From Blastocatellia bacterium (GTDB lineage: Bacteria; Acidobacteriota; Blastocatellia; HR10): a stretch of 45,100 nucleotides of DNA. Location of the stretch: NCBI GenBank assembly GCA_035573895.1, contig DATLZR010000149.1:1-45100 (forward strand). Reading direction: 5' to 3'. A model generated the notes under the pieces. It saw only the letters and a list, made by a program, of their open reading frames with translations, was not told the origin of the DNA and made no database searches. The translations under genes were made by a program, and so were the position numbers. This document shows positions 8,737 through 19,578 of this stretch, one piece after another; the stretch's first letter is position 1; every line of letters starts with the position of its first letter.

Positions 8737-10689
8737 ATGGGAGTGTGGGTTCGTCTTCCTGACAGGGAACCGATCGAAGTTCCTTCTGGACTAACAGCCG
8801 CCGAAGCGATTGCCCGAGCCGATAGCCAGATCGCCGCACAGGCATTGGTAGCTCGGGTGGATGGTCAGCTCGTTGACCTGACGTACCGACCGCCCGATGG
8901 CAGCACGGTGGAGCCGATTCTCCCGGGAATGCCTGAAGCCCTCGAGGTCTATCGCCACTCGTCGGCCCACCTGCTGGCGGCCGCGGTCCTGGAGCTGTAT
9001 CCCGAGACGTTGCTCGGAATCGGGCCGCCGACCGACGACGGGTTCTTCTACGATTTCCTCCGGTCGGAACGGTTCACCCCGGAGGACCTCCAGCGCATCG
9101 AGGAGAAGATGCGGGAGTTGATCGAGAAGGATATTCCATTCGAGCGGATCGAGATTCCCCGTGACGAGGCGCTGCGGCATTTTGCCGCCGTGGGCGATCA
9201 TCTGAAATGCGAGTTGATCACGGATAAAGGCGGGCCGGTGGTCAGTTGTTACAAGCTCGGCGATCACATGATTGACTTCTGCCTCGGCCCTCACATTCCC
9301 TCGACCGGTCGCATCAAGGCGATCAAGTTGCTCAGCGTGGCGGGTGCCTACTGGCGCGGGGACGAGCGCAGCCACCAGATGCAACGCATCTACGGCACGT
9401 CATTTTTCAGCGAGGAGGAACTGGCGGCCTTCCTCCGCCAGCGCGAGGAGGCCGAGCGACGCGACCATCGCAAGCTCGGTCGGGAACTGGATCTGTTCAG
9501 CATCCAGGAAGAGTATGGACCGGGACTCATCTTCTGGCATCCCAAGGGCGGGATCATCCGCAAGGAGATCGAAGATTTCCTCCGGGCGGAACTGATCGAG
9601 CGCGGCTACGGACTCGTCTATACGCCGCATATTGCGCAGTTCGGTCTCTGGCAGCGGTCGGGCCATGCCGAGTTCTACCGCGACTCCATGTACGCCACCA
9701 TGGCGGTGGATGACGTCCAGTATCAGATCAAGCCGATGAATTGTCCCTTCCACATCGGCATTTATGCCAGTCGGCACCGGAGCTATCGCGAACTGCCGCT
9801 GCGGCTGGCGGAGTTCGGCACCGTCTATCGCTATGAGCGAAGCGGTGTCTTGCATGGCTTGCTGCGGGTGCGCGGGTTCACTCAGGACGACGCTCACATC
9901 TTCTGCACGCCGGAGACGCTCAAGCAGGAAATCATCGGCTGCCTCGATCTGGCGCGTCATGTCTATCGCACGTTCGGCTTCGATTATACCGTCGAACTGT
10001 CGGTCCACGACCCCAAAGATCGCTCCAAATACATGGGCGGTGAAGCCATGTGGGACTGGGCCGAGAAGACGTTGGCCGAGGCGCTCCGTCAGTTGGATCT
10101 CGACTTCCGCACAATCGAAGGCGAGGCGGCCTTTTACGGACCCAAAATTGACGTGAAAGTCGTGGACGCCATCGGCCGCTCCTGGCAGCTCGGTACCATT
10201 CAGCTCGATTTCAATCTGCCCGAGCGATTCGAGCTGGAATATATTGGGGAGGACAATCGGCCTCACCGACCGCTGATGATTCATCGCGCGATTCTGGGTT
10301 CGCTGGAGCGGTTCTTCGGTATCCTCATCGAGCACTACGCGGGAGCCTTCCCGTTGTGGCTGGCTCCGATTCAGGCCATCGTCCTGCCGATCACCGATAA
10401 GCAACAGGACTACGCCGTCGCCGTTCAAAAGCGTCTGCAAAAAGCCGGACTGCGGGTGGAGCTTGACGCGAGAAACGAAAAGATCGGCGCCAAGATCCGT
10501 CAGGCGCAGTTGCAGAAGATCCCCTTCATGCTGGTGGTCGGGCAGCGGGAAGCAGAGGCAGGAACGGTCTCCGTCCGCGAGCGCAGCCGGGGCGACCTGG
10601 GCGCTCTTCCGGTGGACGTTTTTTGTGATCGTGCCTGTCATCTGGTGCGGCAACGGAGCATCAGCCTGGAGTGGGAGGCTGTTTCGTGA
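8737..10689 (+). CDS. thrS: threonyl-tRNA synthetase
   Basis: Charges tRNA-Thr with threonine. The 650-residue class II enzyme has an N-terminal TGS domain (about 1-62). An editing domain follows, with HSSAH (H74 and H78) and the later Cys/His pair. The catalytic core contains the zinc ligands in [23 protein letters not shown] and [14 protein letters not shown], and a C-terminal anticodon-binding domain completes it. The start may be ATG 8737 or the GTG two codons later; the purine-rich GGGAGGG lies somewhat too far upstream for either. It heads the conserved translation block with infC, rpmI, rplT, pheS and pheT. No T-box or threonine attenuator was seen in the leader. Confidence 0.96.
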   Translation: MGVWVRLPDREPIEVPSGLTAAEAIARADSQIAAQALVARVDGQLVDLTYRPPDGSTVEPILPGMPEALEVYRHSSAHLLAAAVLELYPETLLGIGPPTDDGFFYDFLRSERFTPEDLQRIEEKMRELIEKDIPFERIEIPRDEALRHFAAVGDHLKCELITDKGGPVVSCYKLGDHMIDFCLGPHIPSTGRIKAIKLLSVAGAYWRGDERSHQMQRIYGTSFFSEEELAAFLRQREEAERRDHRKLGRELDLFSIQEEYGPGLIFWHPKGGIIRKEIEDFLRAELIERGYGLVYTPHIAQFGLWQRSGHAEFYRDSMYATMAVDDVQYQIKPMNCPFHIGIYASRHRSYRELPLRLAEFGTVYRYERSGVLHGLLRVRGFTQDDAHIFCTPETLKQEIIGCLDLARHVYRTFGFDYTVELSVHDPKDRSKYMGGEAMWDWAEKTLAEALRQLDLDFRTIEGEAAFYGPKIDVKVVDAIGRSWQLGTIQLDFNLPERFELEYIGEDNRPHRPLMIHRAILGSLERFFGILIEHYAGAFPLWLAPIQAIVLPITDKQQDYAVAVQKRLQKAGLRVELDARNEKIGAKIRQAQLQKIPFMLVVGQREAEAGTVSVRERSRGDLGALPVDVFCDRACHLVRQRSISLEWEAVS

Positions 10690-10742
10690 GGACGGTGGAG
10701 ATTGGCGCGTCCCGTTGCCGAAGGACACGCGATGCGAGAACG

Positions 10743-10758
10743 AAAGGAGGACGCTATC
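10743..10758 (+). promoter_or_regulatory. strong ribosome site before an ATC start codon of infC
   Basis: AAAGGAGG at 10743-10750, five bases, then an in-frame ATC at 10756. No ATG, GTG or TTG in this frame is as well placed. infC is known to use rare AUU/AUC/AUA starts so that IF3 can repress its own translation. Confidence 0.6.
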
Positions 10759-11352
10759 AGCCGACCATCTTACCGACGATCTGACTTCCGGCGCGATCAC
10801 CGCTCGCCGTACCGCGTCAACGAGCGGATTCGGGCCGAGCAGGTGCGCGTCATTGATGAAAACGGCCAGCAGATCGGCATTCTGCCGCTGCGCGAGGCGC
10901 TGGCTCTGGCCCGCCAGCGCGACCTGGACCTGGTCGAGGTCGCGCCCCAGGCCGATCCGCCGGTGTGCCGGATCACCGATTATGGGAAATACCTCTACGA
11001 GCAAAAGAAAAAGGCTCAGGAGGCGAAGAAAAAGCAGACGGTCATCACCGTCAAAGAGATCAAGTTCCGTCCGGCCACCGATCATCATGACTACGAGTTC
11101 AAGATGAAAAACGCGCAGCGAATCCTCAGCGAAGGAGATAAGGTGAAGGCGACGGTTCACTTTCGCGGGCGCGAGGTCGTTCACAAGGAACTGGGCGAGA
11201 ACCTGCTCCGGCGATTGATGGCCGATCTGGCTGAGGTCGCCGTGGTCGAATCGGCCCTGCGCATGGAAGGACCGAATATGAGCGTCGTCTTTGCGCCCAA
11301 GAAAAGGGAGGTCGCTCGTCAGGGAGCACCCTCCGAACGTCCGAACCCTTGA
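10756..11352 (+). CDS. infC: translation initiation factor IF-3
   Basis: Binds the 30S subunit, keeps it apart from 50S and checks the start codon. From the proposed ATC start the protein is 198 residues. After a short basic N-terminal extension comes the N-domain ([20 protein letters not shown], then [10 protein letters not shown] and [20 protein letters not shown]). A Lys-rich linker follows, then the C-domain ([25 protein letters not shown]). In-frame upstream starts at 10702 (GTG-type) and 10732 (ATG) exist, but the consensus ribosome site lies between them and the ATC. It is followed 9 bases later by rpmI. Confidence 0.95.
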   Translation: MSRPSYRRSDFRRDHRSPYRVNERIRAEQVRVIDENGQQIGILPLREALALARQRDLDLVEVAPQADPPVCRITDYGKYLYEQKKKAQEAKKKQTVITVKEIKFRPATDHHDYEFKMKNAQRILSEGDKVKATVHFRGREVVHKELGENLLRRLMADLAEVAVVESALRMEGPNMSVVFAPKKREVARQGAPSERPNP

Positions 11353-11361
11353 GGAGGAACC

Positions 11362-11565
11362 ATGCCCAAGCTCAAAACACATCGAGGGGCGTACAAACGA
11401 TTTCGGCTGACCGCCTCGGGTAAGATCAAACGCGGTCACTCACACGCCCGGCACATTCTCACCAAGAAATCGTCGAAACGAAAGCGGCTTCTCGATCGGG
11501 ATGTCTATGTGGATTCCACCGATGCCGCCCGGATCAAGAGAATGCTCCCCTACGGGAGAGAGTAG
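11362..11565 (+). CDS. rpmI: 50S ribosomal protein L35
   Basis: A 67-residue, very basic protein with the family pattern [20 protein letters not shown] and the conserved [12 protein letters not shown] stretch. The ATG is 9 bases after the infC stop and has GAGGAGGAA just before it. L35 is part of the large ribosomal subunit. Its position between infC and rplT is the usual one across bacteria. Confidence 0.97.
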   Translation: MPKLKTHRGAYKRFRLTASGKIKRGHSHARHILTKKSSKRKRLLDRDVYVDSTDAARIKRMLPYGRE

Positions 11566-11575
11566 GATGAGACGC

Positions 11576-11613
11576 GGGGTCGCGCCGGGAGGACTCGGCG
11601 CCTCAGTGAGGCC
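11576..11613 (+). promoter_or_regulatory. possible structured leader between rpmI and rplT
   Basis: Two adjacent hairpins can form: GCGCCG/CGGCGC (11582-11587 with 11596-11601) and CCTC/GAGG (about 11601-11604 with 11608-11611). They could be closed by GGGG (11576-11579) with CCCC (about 11612-11615). L20 represses its own operon through leader RNA in several bacteria, so this is a candidate target. It is a hand fold only. Confidence 0.3.
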
Positions 11614-11686
11614 CCGTGGAGGTATCGCCGGATCGGCGCCCGGGATGCACCGAGCGCAGCCGGTTCGAGAAGGAGAGAGATGACCT

Positions 11687-12049
11687 ATGCCACGAGTCAA
11701 GCGAGGACATAAACGCGTCGAACGCCGGAAGAAATACCTGCGCCTGGCCAAGGGATACTGGGGAGCCAAGAGCCGACTTCACCGCTACGCCAAAGAAGCG
11801 GTCGAGCGCGCACTGAAATTCGCCTACATCGGGCGTCGGCTCAAGAAGCGTGATTTTCGCAGTCTTTGGATCATTCGTATCAATGCTGCCGCGCGACAGC
11901 AGGGGTTGAGCTACAGCCAGCTCATGCACGGTCTGAAGCTCGCCGGCGTCGCGCTGGATCGCAAAGTGCTGGCTGATCTGGCGGTCCACGATGCGGCAGC
12001 GTTCACGGAACTGGTGAGCCTGGCCAAGAAAGCGCTCCCCTCGGCGTGA
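11687..12049 (+). CDS. rplT: 50S ribosomal protein L20
   Basis: A 120-residue basic protein needed for early assembly of the large subunit. It has the conserved start [16 protein letters not shown], the [20 protein letters not shown] region and the typical [20 protein letters not shown] core. Its ATG is preceded by AAGGAGAGAG. The 121-base gap from rpmI is larger than the other gaps in this block and may hold a control element. Confidence 0.97.
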   Translation: MPRVKRGHKRVERRKKYLRLAKGYWGAKSRLHRYAKEAVERALKFAYIGRRLKKRDFRSLWIIRINAAARQQGLSYSQLMHGLKLAGVALDRKVLADLAVHDAAAFTELVSLAKKALPSA

Positions 12050-12123
12050 GCGGATGCCCGTCATCGTCTGTTGCGCCGGGTTCGTCGAACGGGTGTCCGC
12101 AGGCGGTCTCTCATACCGGTCCC

Positions 12124-13197
12124 ATGCACGAGCGACTCGACGAGATTCGTCGTCAATTCGATGCCGAGCTGGCCGTCGCCGGTGATCTCGCGTCGCTTGC
12201 GGCGCTGCACGATAAGTATCTGGGGCGACGGAGCGGACTCGTCACCGCCGCCATCCGGGAACTGGGAAAGCTTCCTCCTGAAGAGCGCCGCACCGTCGGA
12301 CGAGCGGTCAACGAGCTGAAGGATGCGATTGAAGCGGCTCTTCTGGCGCGACGGCAGCAGCTCGAGGCTCGAGCCGAAGAAGAAAAATTCGAGCGCGAGC
12401 GACTGGACATCACGCTGCCGGGACTCAAGCCACTTCTCGGGCACCTGCATCCCATCACCCTGATCCGCGAGCGCATCGAGGACATCTTCGTGGCGATGGG
12501 TTACGCCATTGAGGATGGACCGGAGGTGGAGACGAGCTACTACAACTTCGATGCGCTCAATATTCCTCCCGGCCATCCGGCCCGAGAGTCTCAGGACACG
12601 TTCTACCTGAGCAACGGCCCTCGGTCGGATGAGCCGCGCCGGGACCCGGCGCGTTCCGAGCAAGCCCTGGCCCTGCGGACGCAAACCTCCACCGTACAAA
12701 TTCGCGCGCTCGAACGACGGCGGCCTCCGTTGCGCATCATCGCGCCGGGGAAAGTCTTTCGCCGGGATACGCCCGATCCCACGCACAATCCGATGTTCTT
12801 CCAGGTCGAGGGACTCACGATTGATCGTCATATCTCGCTGGGCGATCTGAAAGGTACGCTCGACGAGTTCGTCAAGCGCATGTTCGGGCCGCAGACGCGC
12901 ACGCGCTTTCGTCCGAGTTACTTCCCCTTCACCGAGCCGAGCGCCGAAGTGGACTTCAGTTGCTTCGTGTGCGGAGGCCGGGGCTGCCGCATCTGTAAGG
13001 GATCGGGATGGATCGAACTCGGCGGCTCCGGCATGGTTCATCCCCGCGTGCTGCGAGGCGTCGGCATTGATACCGAGGAGTTCACCGGCTTCGCCTTCGG
13101 TCTCGGCCTGGATCGCATGGTGGGACTCATGTACGGGCTCGATGACATTCGGTTGCTCTACGAGAACGATCTGCGGTTTCTCCAGCAGTTCGGATGA
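12124..13197 (+). CDS. pheS: phenylalanyl-tRNA synthetase alpha subunit
   Basis: Catalytic subunit of the alpha2beta2 PheRS. The 357-residue product has an N-terminal coiled coil (about 1-85) and the class II motifs: motif 1 region [19 protein letters not shown], motif 2 [14 protein letters not shown] with FFQVEGL, and motif 3 [18 protein letters not shown] four-Cys patch, [14 protein letters not shown], sits before motif 3, as in many bacterial PheS proteins. I start at ATG 12124 ([12 protein letters not shown]), where conserved sequence begins. A GTG at 12046 overlapping the rplT stop would add 26 residues of low-complexity sequence. pheT follows after 84 bases. Confidence 0.95.
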   Translation: MHERLDEIRRQFDAELAVAGDLASLAALHDKYLGRRSGLVTAAIRELGKLPPEERRTVGRAVNELKDAIEAALLARRQQLEARAEEEKFERERLDITLPGLKPLLGHLHPITLIRERIEDIFVAMGYAIEDGPEVETSYYNFDALNIPPGHPARESQDTFYLSNGPRSDEPRRDPARSEQALALRTQTSTVQIRALERRRPPLRIIAPGKVFRRDTPDPTHNPMFFQVEGLTIDRHISLGDLKGTLDEFVKRMFGPQTRTRFRPSYFPFTEPSAEVDFSCFVCGGRGCRICKGSGWIELGGSGMVHPRVLRGVGIDTEEFTGFAFGLGLDRMVGLMYGLDDIRLLYENDLRFLQQFG

Positions 13198-13281
13198 CAT
13201 CTCGTCTGCCGTTGGGGGGAATATTGATGCTCGGCGCGCTCCCGGTATCGCTCGGCTGGTGGCGGGTGCTCGGGTGAGGCT

Positions 13282-15327
<2,046 letters not shown>

Positions 15328-15333
15328 AAGGTG

Positions 15334-15362
15334 TTGCCAGAGACGATCGTTCGGAGTAAAAT
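15334..15362 (+). promoter_or_regulatory. sigma70-type promoter for the coiled-coil gene and zapA
   Basis: TTGCCA at 15334-15339, 17-base spacer, TAAAAT at 15357-15362. Transcription would begin about 25 bases before the GTG at 15394, which separates this pair from the pheT operon. Confidence 0.6.
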
Positions 15363-15393
15363 ACCGGCACTTGTAAAACGCGGAGGAAGGAGC

Positions 15394-15675
15394 GTGGTCG
15401 GATTGAGCGGCTTAGAAAAATTCGCACATCTCGAAGACAAGATCTATCGCGCCATCGAGCAGTTCAAGGCCCTGCGGCAAGAGAAAGAAGCCCTGGAGAA
15501 AGAAGTCGTCGGGCTCCGTCGGGAAATCAGCACCCTGCTGGCGGAGAAAGATCGTCTGGAAGTTCAAGTCGAACGCCTGCTGACTGAACGCGACACTATC
15601 AAGCTCAAGATCGAAGCGATGCTCGAAGCCCTTGCCATTCTCGAACAAGAGATGGCTGACTCCGTGAGGAGGTAA
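15394..15675 (+). CDS. small coiled-coil protein, ZapB-like
   Basis: A 93-residue protein that is nearly all heptad-repeat coiled coil (IEQFKALRQEKEALEKEV through EALAILEQEM). The GTG at 15394 has an excellent ribosome site, GGAGGAAGGAG, and lies after the promoter; the longer in-frame reading from 15331 would begin inside the promoter. A short coiled-coil gene directly before zapA is common, and such proteins are often called ZapB-like division factors that help Z-ring assembly. The function here rests on position and coiled-coil character, not on a specific motif. Confidence 0.8.
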   Translation: MVGLSGLEKFAHLEDKIYRAIEQFKALRQEKEALEKEVVGLRREISTLLAEKDRLEVQVERLLTERDTIKLKIEAMLEALAILEQEMADSVRR

Positions 15676-15693
15676 AGACAAAGCAGGGAGCCT

Positions 15694-16047
15694 ATGGATC
15701 AAGCACAGACTCAAAGCGTCAAAGTCGAAATCTACAATCAAACCTACAATATTCGCGGCAACGGCGATAGCGAGTACATCGTTCAACTCGCCGAGTACGT
15801 GGATCGGCGGATGCGGGAGATCGCCTCGGCCACGATGACGGTAGATTCGCTGAAGGTGGCCATTCTGGCGGCGCTGCATATTGCCGATGAGCTGCATCAG
15901 ATGAAACAACGCTATGAGCAGCTCGATGCGCAACTGGCTCAGCGCAGCGCCGAGGCCGGCGAATTGCTCGACCAGGTGCTCAAGAGCTACCGGCTGGACG
16001 TGCCGAAAACCGATTCATCGCCCGACGCCGGTCGCCTCTATCGCTAG
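15694..16047 (+). CDS. zapA: cell division protein ZapA
   Basis: Bundles FtsZ filaments at the division site. The 117-residue protein has the family's N-terminal globular domain (VKVEIYNQTYNIRGNGDSEYI, then YVDRRMREIA) followed by a long helix (VAILAALHIADELHQMKQRY) that forms the dimer coiled coil. It starts 18 bases after the coiled-coil gene with AGGGAG upstream, so the two are translated from one message. Its place after pheT is typical of this genomic block. No 6S RNA was recognised downstream. Confidence 0.92.
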   Translation: MDQAQTQSVKVEIYNQTYNIRGNGDSEYIVQLAEYVDRRMREIASATMTVDSLKVAILAALHIADELHQMKQRYEQLDAQLAQRSAEAGELLDQVLKSYRLDVPKTDSSPDAGRLYR

Positions 16048-16109
16048 CGCTCACTTCCCGGATCACCGCAACGGTCGGGTTCGCTCCTTCGGGAGGCCCA
16101 CTCCACCGG

Positions 16110-16944
16110 CCCTCCTTTGACAGAGTTATCGCCCGCTGATCGGTCAGAAGACCATCGGTTGCCGTGACGGTCAACTGAATTTTTCCGGGAGATGCGATCC
16201 CATCCATGTGGATCAACAGCACGCCGCGAGCCGGATTCCCCGCCTGAGCGATGAGCGCACCTGCTTTCAACCCGTCGGAGCCGAGCGTCTTCGCTTTTGA
16301 TTTCCGTGCAGCCCGGAGCCCAGGCAGCAATCCCTGAACGGGCGACACCCACAATTTTGCTTCACCCGTTGTCAGCGTCACAGTGTGTGGCGCTGGGATG
16401 TTAAATCATGCTCGGCCTTTAGTCCGGCCGTACAGGTCGCAGCGACCCTGTAAGCTGGAATCACGTTCGCTAAGGCATCCGTATGGAGAAGCAGTACTCC
16501 ACGGCCGGATTTCCCGGTCTTGAGAGGAACACGCCCTATCTGAGCTGCTTGTAGCCGAATCGAAACAGAAGCCTGTTCATCGGAGCATCGAGTCAGGGCA
16601 CCTAATTCACTATTTGCTCCCCGCGCGCCCAGTGTCACCAGGTGTTCGCCGATCATATCTCTCGCCTCTATCTCCCATCACTGCGGACGTTGACTGTGCT
16701 CTCGTTCAACCCCTGATGCAAAAAGCGCCATTTTGATCACGTTCCACCATCCCCTTATCTTTGGCTTTCCACAGTTCGGACTCAATAATGATGACGATCG
16801 AAAGCGTCGCTCCTCGATTGCCGCTGTTGGGCATTATTGTGGCTGACAGGAGGTCGGCCCATGTTGAGGTCGAGGCAGGACGGGCCTTACGCTGAACACC
16901 ATTAGCACGCCGAGCACCAGGCGCACAACCGCGCTGGCTCTCAT
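16110..16944 (-). pseudogene. decayed secreted protein gene with two diverged Ig-like repeats
   Basis: On the minus strand, a 36-residue piece starting at 16944 (MRASAVVRLVLGVLMVFSV...) looks like a signal peptide and then stops. Further on, two overlapping open frames (16378-16656 and 15980-16381) carry related segments: RGVLLLHTDALAN...RVAATCTAGL and RGVLLIHMDGIAS...LTVTATDGL. The frames overlap by four bases (GTGA), with one shifted against the other. DNA of the two copies is also similar (GCATCC...CCGGATTCCCC against CCGGATTTCCC). The second copy resembles bacterial Ig/cadherin-like folds. I read this as one secreted repeat protein broken by stops and shifts. The lower fragment's open frame overlaps the end of zapA, so its true end is unclear. 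Confidence 0.45.
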
Positions 16945-17283
16945 CTTTCTCAGCGAGTTCGCCCCTCGGGCGACGGCTCTCGGGGTAGGAAGGATGTCAC
17001 CGTGTGCCTTGATCATACTTCTTGAAGTTGTGTCGGATACACGGAGGACAAAACAACTGCTCTGCCACACGGCCAGGGGGATCGAAGCGATGCTACATGA
17101 GCCGGGGAATCTCAGCCGGTCCGATGTGCTGGGAGAGAAGTCAAGAGCATTGAAAGCATACCAGGGAGTAATCGGAATCCCGTCTGCGCTATTGGCACAC
17201 GATCGTTGCCTGAAAAGTCACACTCCTTGGTTGGGGGCGACGTACCGGTAAGAGTCAACGGCGGAAGCGTATTGTCAACGATG

Positions 17284-17312
17284 TTGACGCTCGGGGACCA
17301 CGCTGATAGAAT
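17284..17312 (+). promoter_or_regulatory. strong sigma70-type promoter for the GAF/AAA+ regulator
   Basis: TTGACG at 17284-17289, exactly 17 bases, TAGAAT at 17307-17312, each one mismatch from consensus. It lies inside any reading that starts at 17206, which fixes the gene start downstream at 17374. No -24/-12 sigma54 promoter was seen. Confidence 0.7.
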
Positions 17313-17373
17313 GGCGGCTACACGCGGACAGTGTGCCACTTATGCCGTCGGGTCGCAGGTAAGGGGGAAAGCA

Positions 17374-18909
17374 ATGACTTCTGGTGGAAGGCCAGCTCAG
17401 TCGCATTTACAGCATGGCTCCCTCGGGGAAAAGCTCTCGGCAGTCTTGAGAATCTGCCAGAAGCTGAGCGCCGAGCACGACCTGGACGCGTTGTTAGACC
17501 TGATCGCCCGCGAAGCGACGCGACTCATAGAAGCGGATCGGGCGAGCATTTTTCTCCTGGACGAAGAGAAGCGCGTGCTCTGGTCGCAAGTGGCGCTGGC
17601 GAGCGAACCGATTCGATTCGATGCCCGCCTGGGAATTGCCGGGGCCGTGGCCCTCACGGGAGAGACCATCAGAGTAGATGATGTCCGCCAGGACCCTCGC
17701 TTTTATCCCGGAATTGACGCCCGAACGGGCTATCGCACCCGCAACATCCTGGCCGTACCGCTGCGTACCACCGAGGGAGAGATCATCGGCACGTTCGAGG
17801 TATTGAACAAGAAGGGAGGATCTTTCACCCCGGAGGACGAGGAGCTATTGAAAGCGTTAGCTGCTCATGCGGCCATTTCCATCGAGACGGCCCGGCTGGT
17901 GAGCCAGTTGAGGGAGCATCGGGATCGTCTTCTGGAGGAGAATACGCGGTTATGGAAAGAGGTGGAGGGGAAATTCGCCACTCAGAATATCCTCGGCACG
18001 GACGAAAAGATTCAGCGCGTGGTGCGGCTCATCGAGCAAATCAGCGACACTACCCTCACCGTTTTGATTACGGGCGAAAGCGGAACAGGCAAAGAGCTGG
18101 TCGCCCGGGCGATTCACTACAGCAGCCCGCGCGCCCGTGGCCCCTTTGTGGCGTTGAACTGCGCGGCCTTGCCGGAAGGATTGGTGGAGACTGAACTCTT
18201 CGGCATCGAGAAGGGCGTGGCCACGGGTGTCGAACGACGCGCGGGAAAATTCGAGGAGGCTCATGGGGGAACACTCTTTCTCGACGAAATCGGCGACCTG
18301 AGCCTCCCGGCTCAGGCGAAGATCCTTCGCGCTCTGCAAGAGCGCGTCATCGAGCGCGTCGGAGGGCGACGCCCCATCCCCGTTGACGTGCGCATCGTGG
18401 CGGCAACGAACAAGGACCTTGCGAAGGAGATCACGAAGGGAACGTTTCGTGAGGATTTATACTATCGCTTGAAAGTGATCCATATCGAGATGCCTCCCCT
18501 GAGAGAGATCCGGCAGGACATTCCTCTCCTGGCCACCCATTTCCTCACCACCGCTTGTCGGGAGATGGGGAGGGAACCCAAAAAACTGTCGCCTGGAGCC
18601 ATTGCCTGCTTGATGAGTTACTCCTGGCCGGGGAATGTCCGGGAGTTGGAGAACGAGATGAAACGACTGGCGGCCATGACCTGGCGAAGGACGATTACCG
18701 AGGATGATCTCTCGGAGAACATCCGGCGGGGAGGAAAAGTCCCGTCTCCATCCGTCAGCTCGCTGAAAGAAGCCGTTGCCGAGATCGAGAAGCGGATGAT
18801 CCTGGAGGCTCTCCAGGCCTGTCGGCACAATCAACAGCGGGCGGCGCGGATGCTCGGCGTGAGTCGCCAGGGGTTGATCAAGAAGATGAAACGGTACGGC
18901 ATCAGGTAG
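17374..18909 (+). CDS. GAF-AAA+-Fis transcription regulator with altered GAFTGA loop
   Basis: A 511-residue regulator of the NtrC type. A GAF sensor domain (about 25-175) is followed by a short coiled linker, then an AAA+ domain with Walker A GESGTGKE (234-241) and Walker B LFLDEIG (301-307). The C-terminus is a Fis-type helix-turn-helix (NQQRAARMLGVSRQGLIKK). The sigma54-contacting loop, normally GAFTGA, reads GVATGV (281-286) in the context ELFGIEKGVATGVERR. Loss of the Phe and Thr pattern usually abolishes sigma54 activation, so it may regulate differently. There is no receiver domain, so the signal is probably a small molecule bound by GAF. The ATG has AAGGGGGAAA upstream. It appears monocistronic. 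Confidence 0.88.
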   Translation: MTSGGRPAQSHLQHGSLGEKLSAVLRICQKLSAEHDLDALLDLIAREATRLIEADRASIFLLDEEKRVLWSQVALASEPIRFDARLGIAGAVALTGETIRVDDVRQDPRFYPGIDARTGYRTRNILAVPLRTTEGEIIGTFEVLNKKGGSFTPEDEELLKALAAHAAISIETARLVSQLREHRDRLLEENTRLWKEVEGKFATQNILGTDEKIQRVVRLIEQISDTTLTVLITGESGTGKELVARAIHYSSPRARGPFVALNCAALPEGLVETELFGIEKGVATGVERRAGKFEEAHGGTLFLDEIGDLSLPAQAKILRALQERVIERVGGRRPIPVDVRIVAATNKDLAKEITKGTFREDLYYRLKVIHIEMPPLREIRQDIPLLATHFLTTACREMGREPKKLSPGAIACLMSYSWPGNVRELENEMKRLAAMTWRRTITEDDLSENIRRGGKVPSPSVSSLKEAVAEIEKRMILEALQACRHNQQRAARMLGVSRQGLIKKMKRYGIR

Positions 18910-19578
18910 AGCGTGTCGAGAAAGAAGCCCTGTCGCTCCGAGTGAAGACCCTCGGCATCCCCTCTCATCCCGCTGTTCAGTTCCAGGGGGGTGAAATGAC
19001 CGTCGCCGGACCAGTGCCGCCTTCAATTCTCCACATACCCTATTTCGCTCGGGTGGGGCTCTGATCTGATACCAATTGCCTTTTGAAAAACCCTCTTGCC
19101 CATGACTGGTTATGGGATGGGGACCTGTAGATCCGAAACCCACCCCTCCGCAATCCGTAATTCCCCTCGCGTTGCCGGAGCGTTGCCCTGGGCTATTGTA
19201 TTTCGCTCCAGTCGGAAACTGAGGATTTAATCGTCCGGACTTGTGGAGGGATCAATGGTGAAGGCGGAAGATACGGAGAAGTTTCCTCGTCCGTCGGTAA
19301 TCCATGTGCCTCCACGGTGGTTTTTCCGGGGAATCGCTCATGGACAATGAGCCCACCACGAACGATCAAACATGGGAGCGCACTGGGCGAGCGTGCTTCT
19401 TTTCAACGGCAAGACCGGCAAACAAGATGCTGGCGCTCCCGGGGTTATTTTCGGGGGAGACGGGGCACCGACAATTCCGATTGCGACAGCAGCGCCTTGA
19501 CAGTCGGCGATAATCATCGTACACCCCTTGTCGTCGGACGATGGGGTGACATCGTTGCCGGGGGAGGGAGAAGAAGAG
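18910..19578 (+). other. 669-base gap without a recognised gene
   Basis: Short open frames here have no ribosome sites or recognisable sequence. The one clear signal is a possible promoter near its end (19497-19525). No hairpin with a T-run was found. Confidence 0.5.
19497..19525 (+). promoter_or_regulatory. candidate promoter for the LolA-like secreted protein
   Basis: TTGACA at 19497-19502, 17-base spacer, TACACC at 19520-19525 (a weak -10). It is correctly placed ahead of the ATG at 19579. Confidence 0.35.

Noticed and set aside
8597-8794. Small 65-residue gene between tRNA-Val and thrS
   Set aside because: No ribosome site, atypical composition, and it overlaps the thrS start in another frame.
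10702-10755. Longer infC reading from a GTG-type start
   Set aside because: The strong ribosome site AAAGGAGG lies inside this stretch and points to the ATC at 10756; the extra residues do not look like IF3.
9400-11439. Very long open frame on the minus strand across thrS-infC
   Set aside because: It is the antisense shadow of thrS and infC in GC-rich DNA; the plus-strand genes are unmistakable.
12046-12123. pheS starting at the GTG overlapping rplT
   Set aside because: It adds 26 Ser/Pro/Gly-rich residues with no family similarity; conserved sequence begins at [12 protein letters not shown].
17206-17373. Earlier start for the GAF/AAA+ regulator
   Set aside because: The near-consensus promoter at 17284-17312 lies inside it, and ATG 17374 has a good ribosome site.
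19304-19513. Short plus-strand gene before the LolA-like gene
   Set aside because: No ribosome site, and it overlaps the candidate promoter; composition does not resemble protein.
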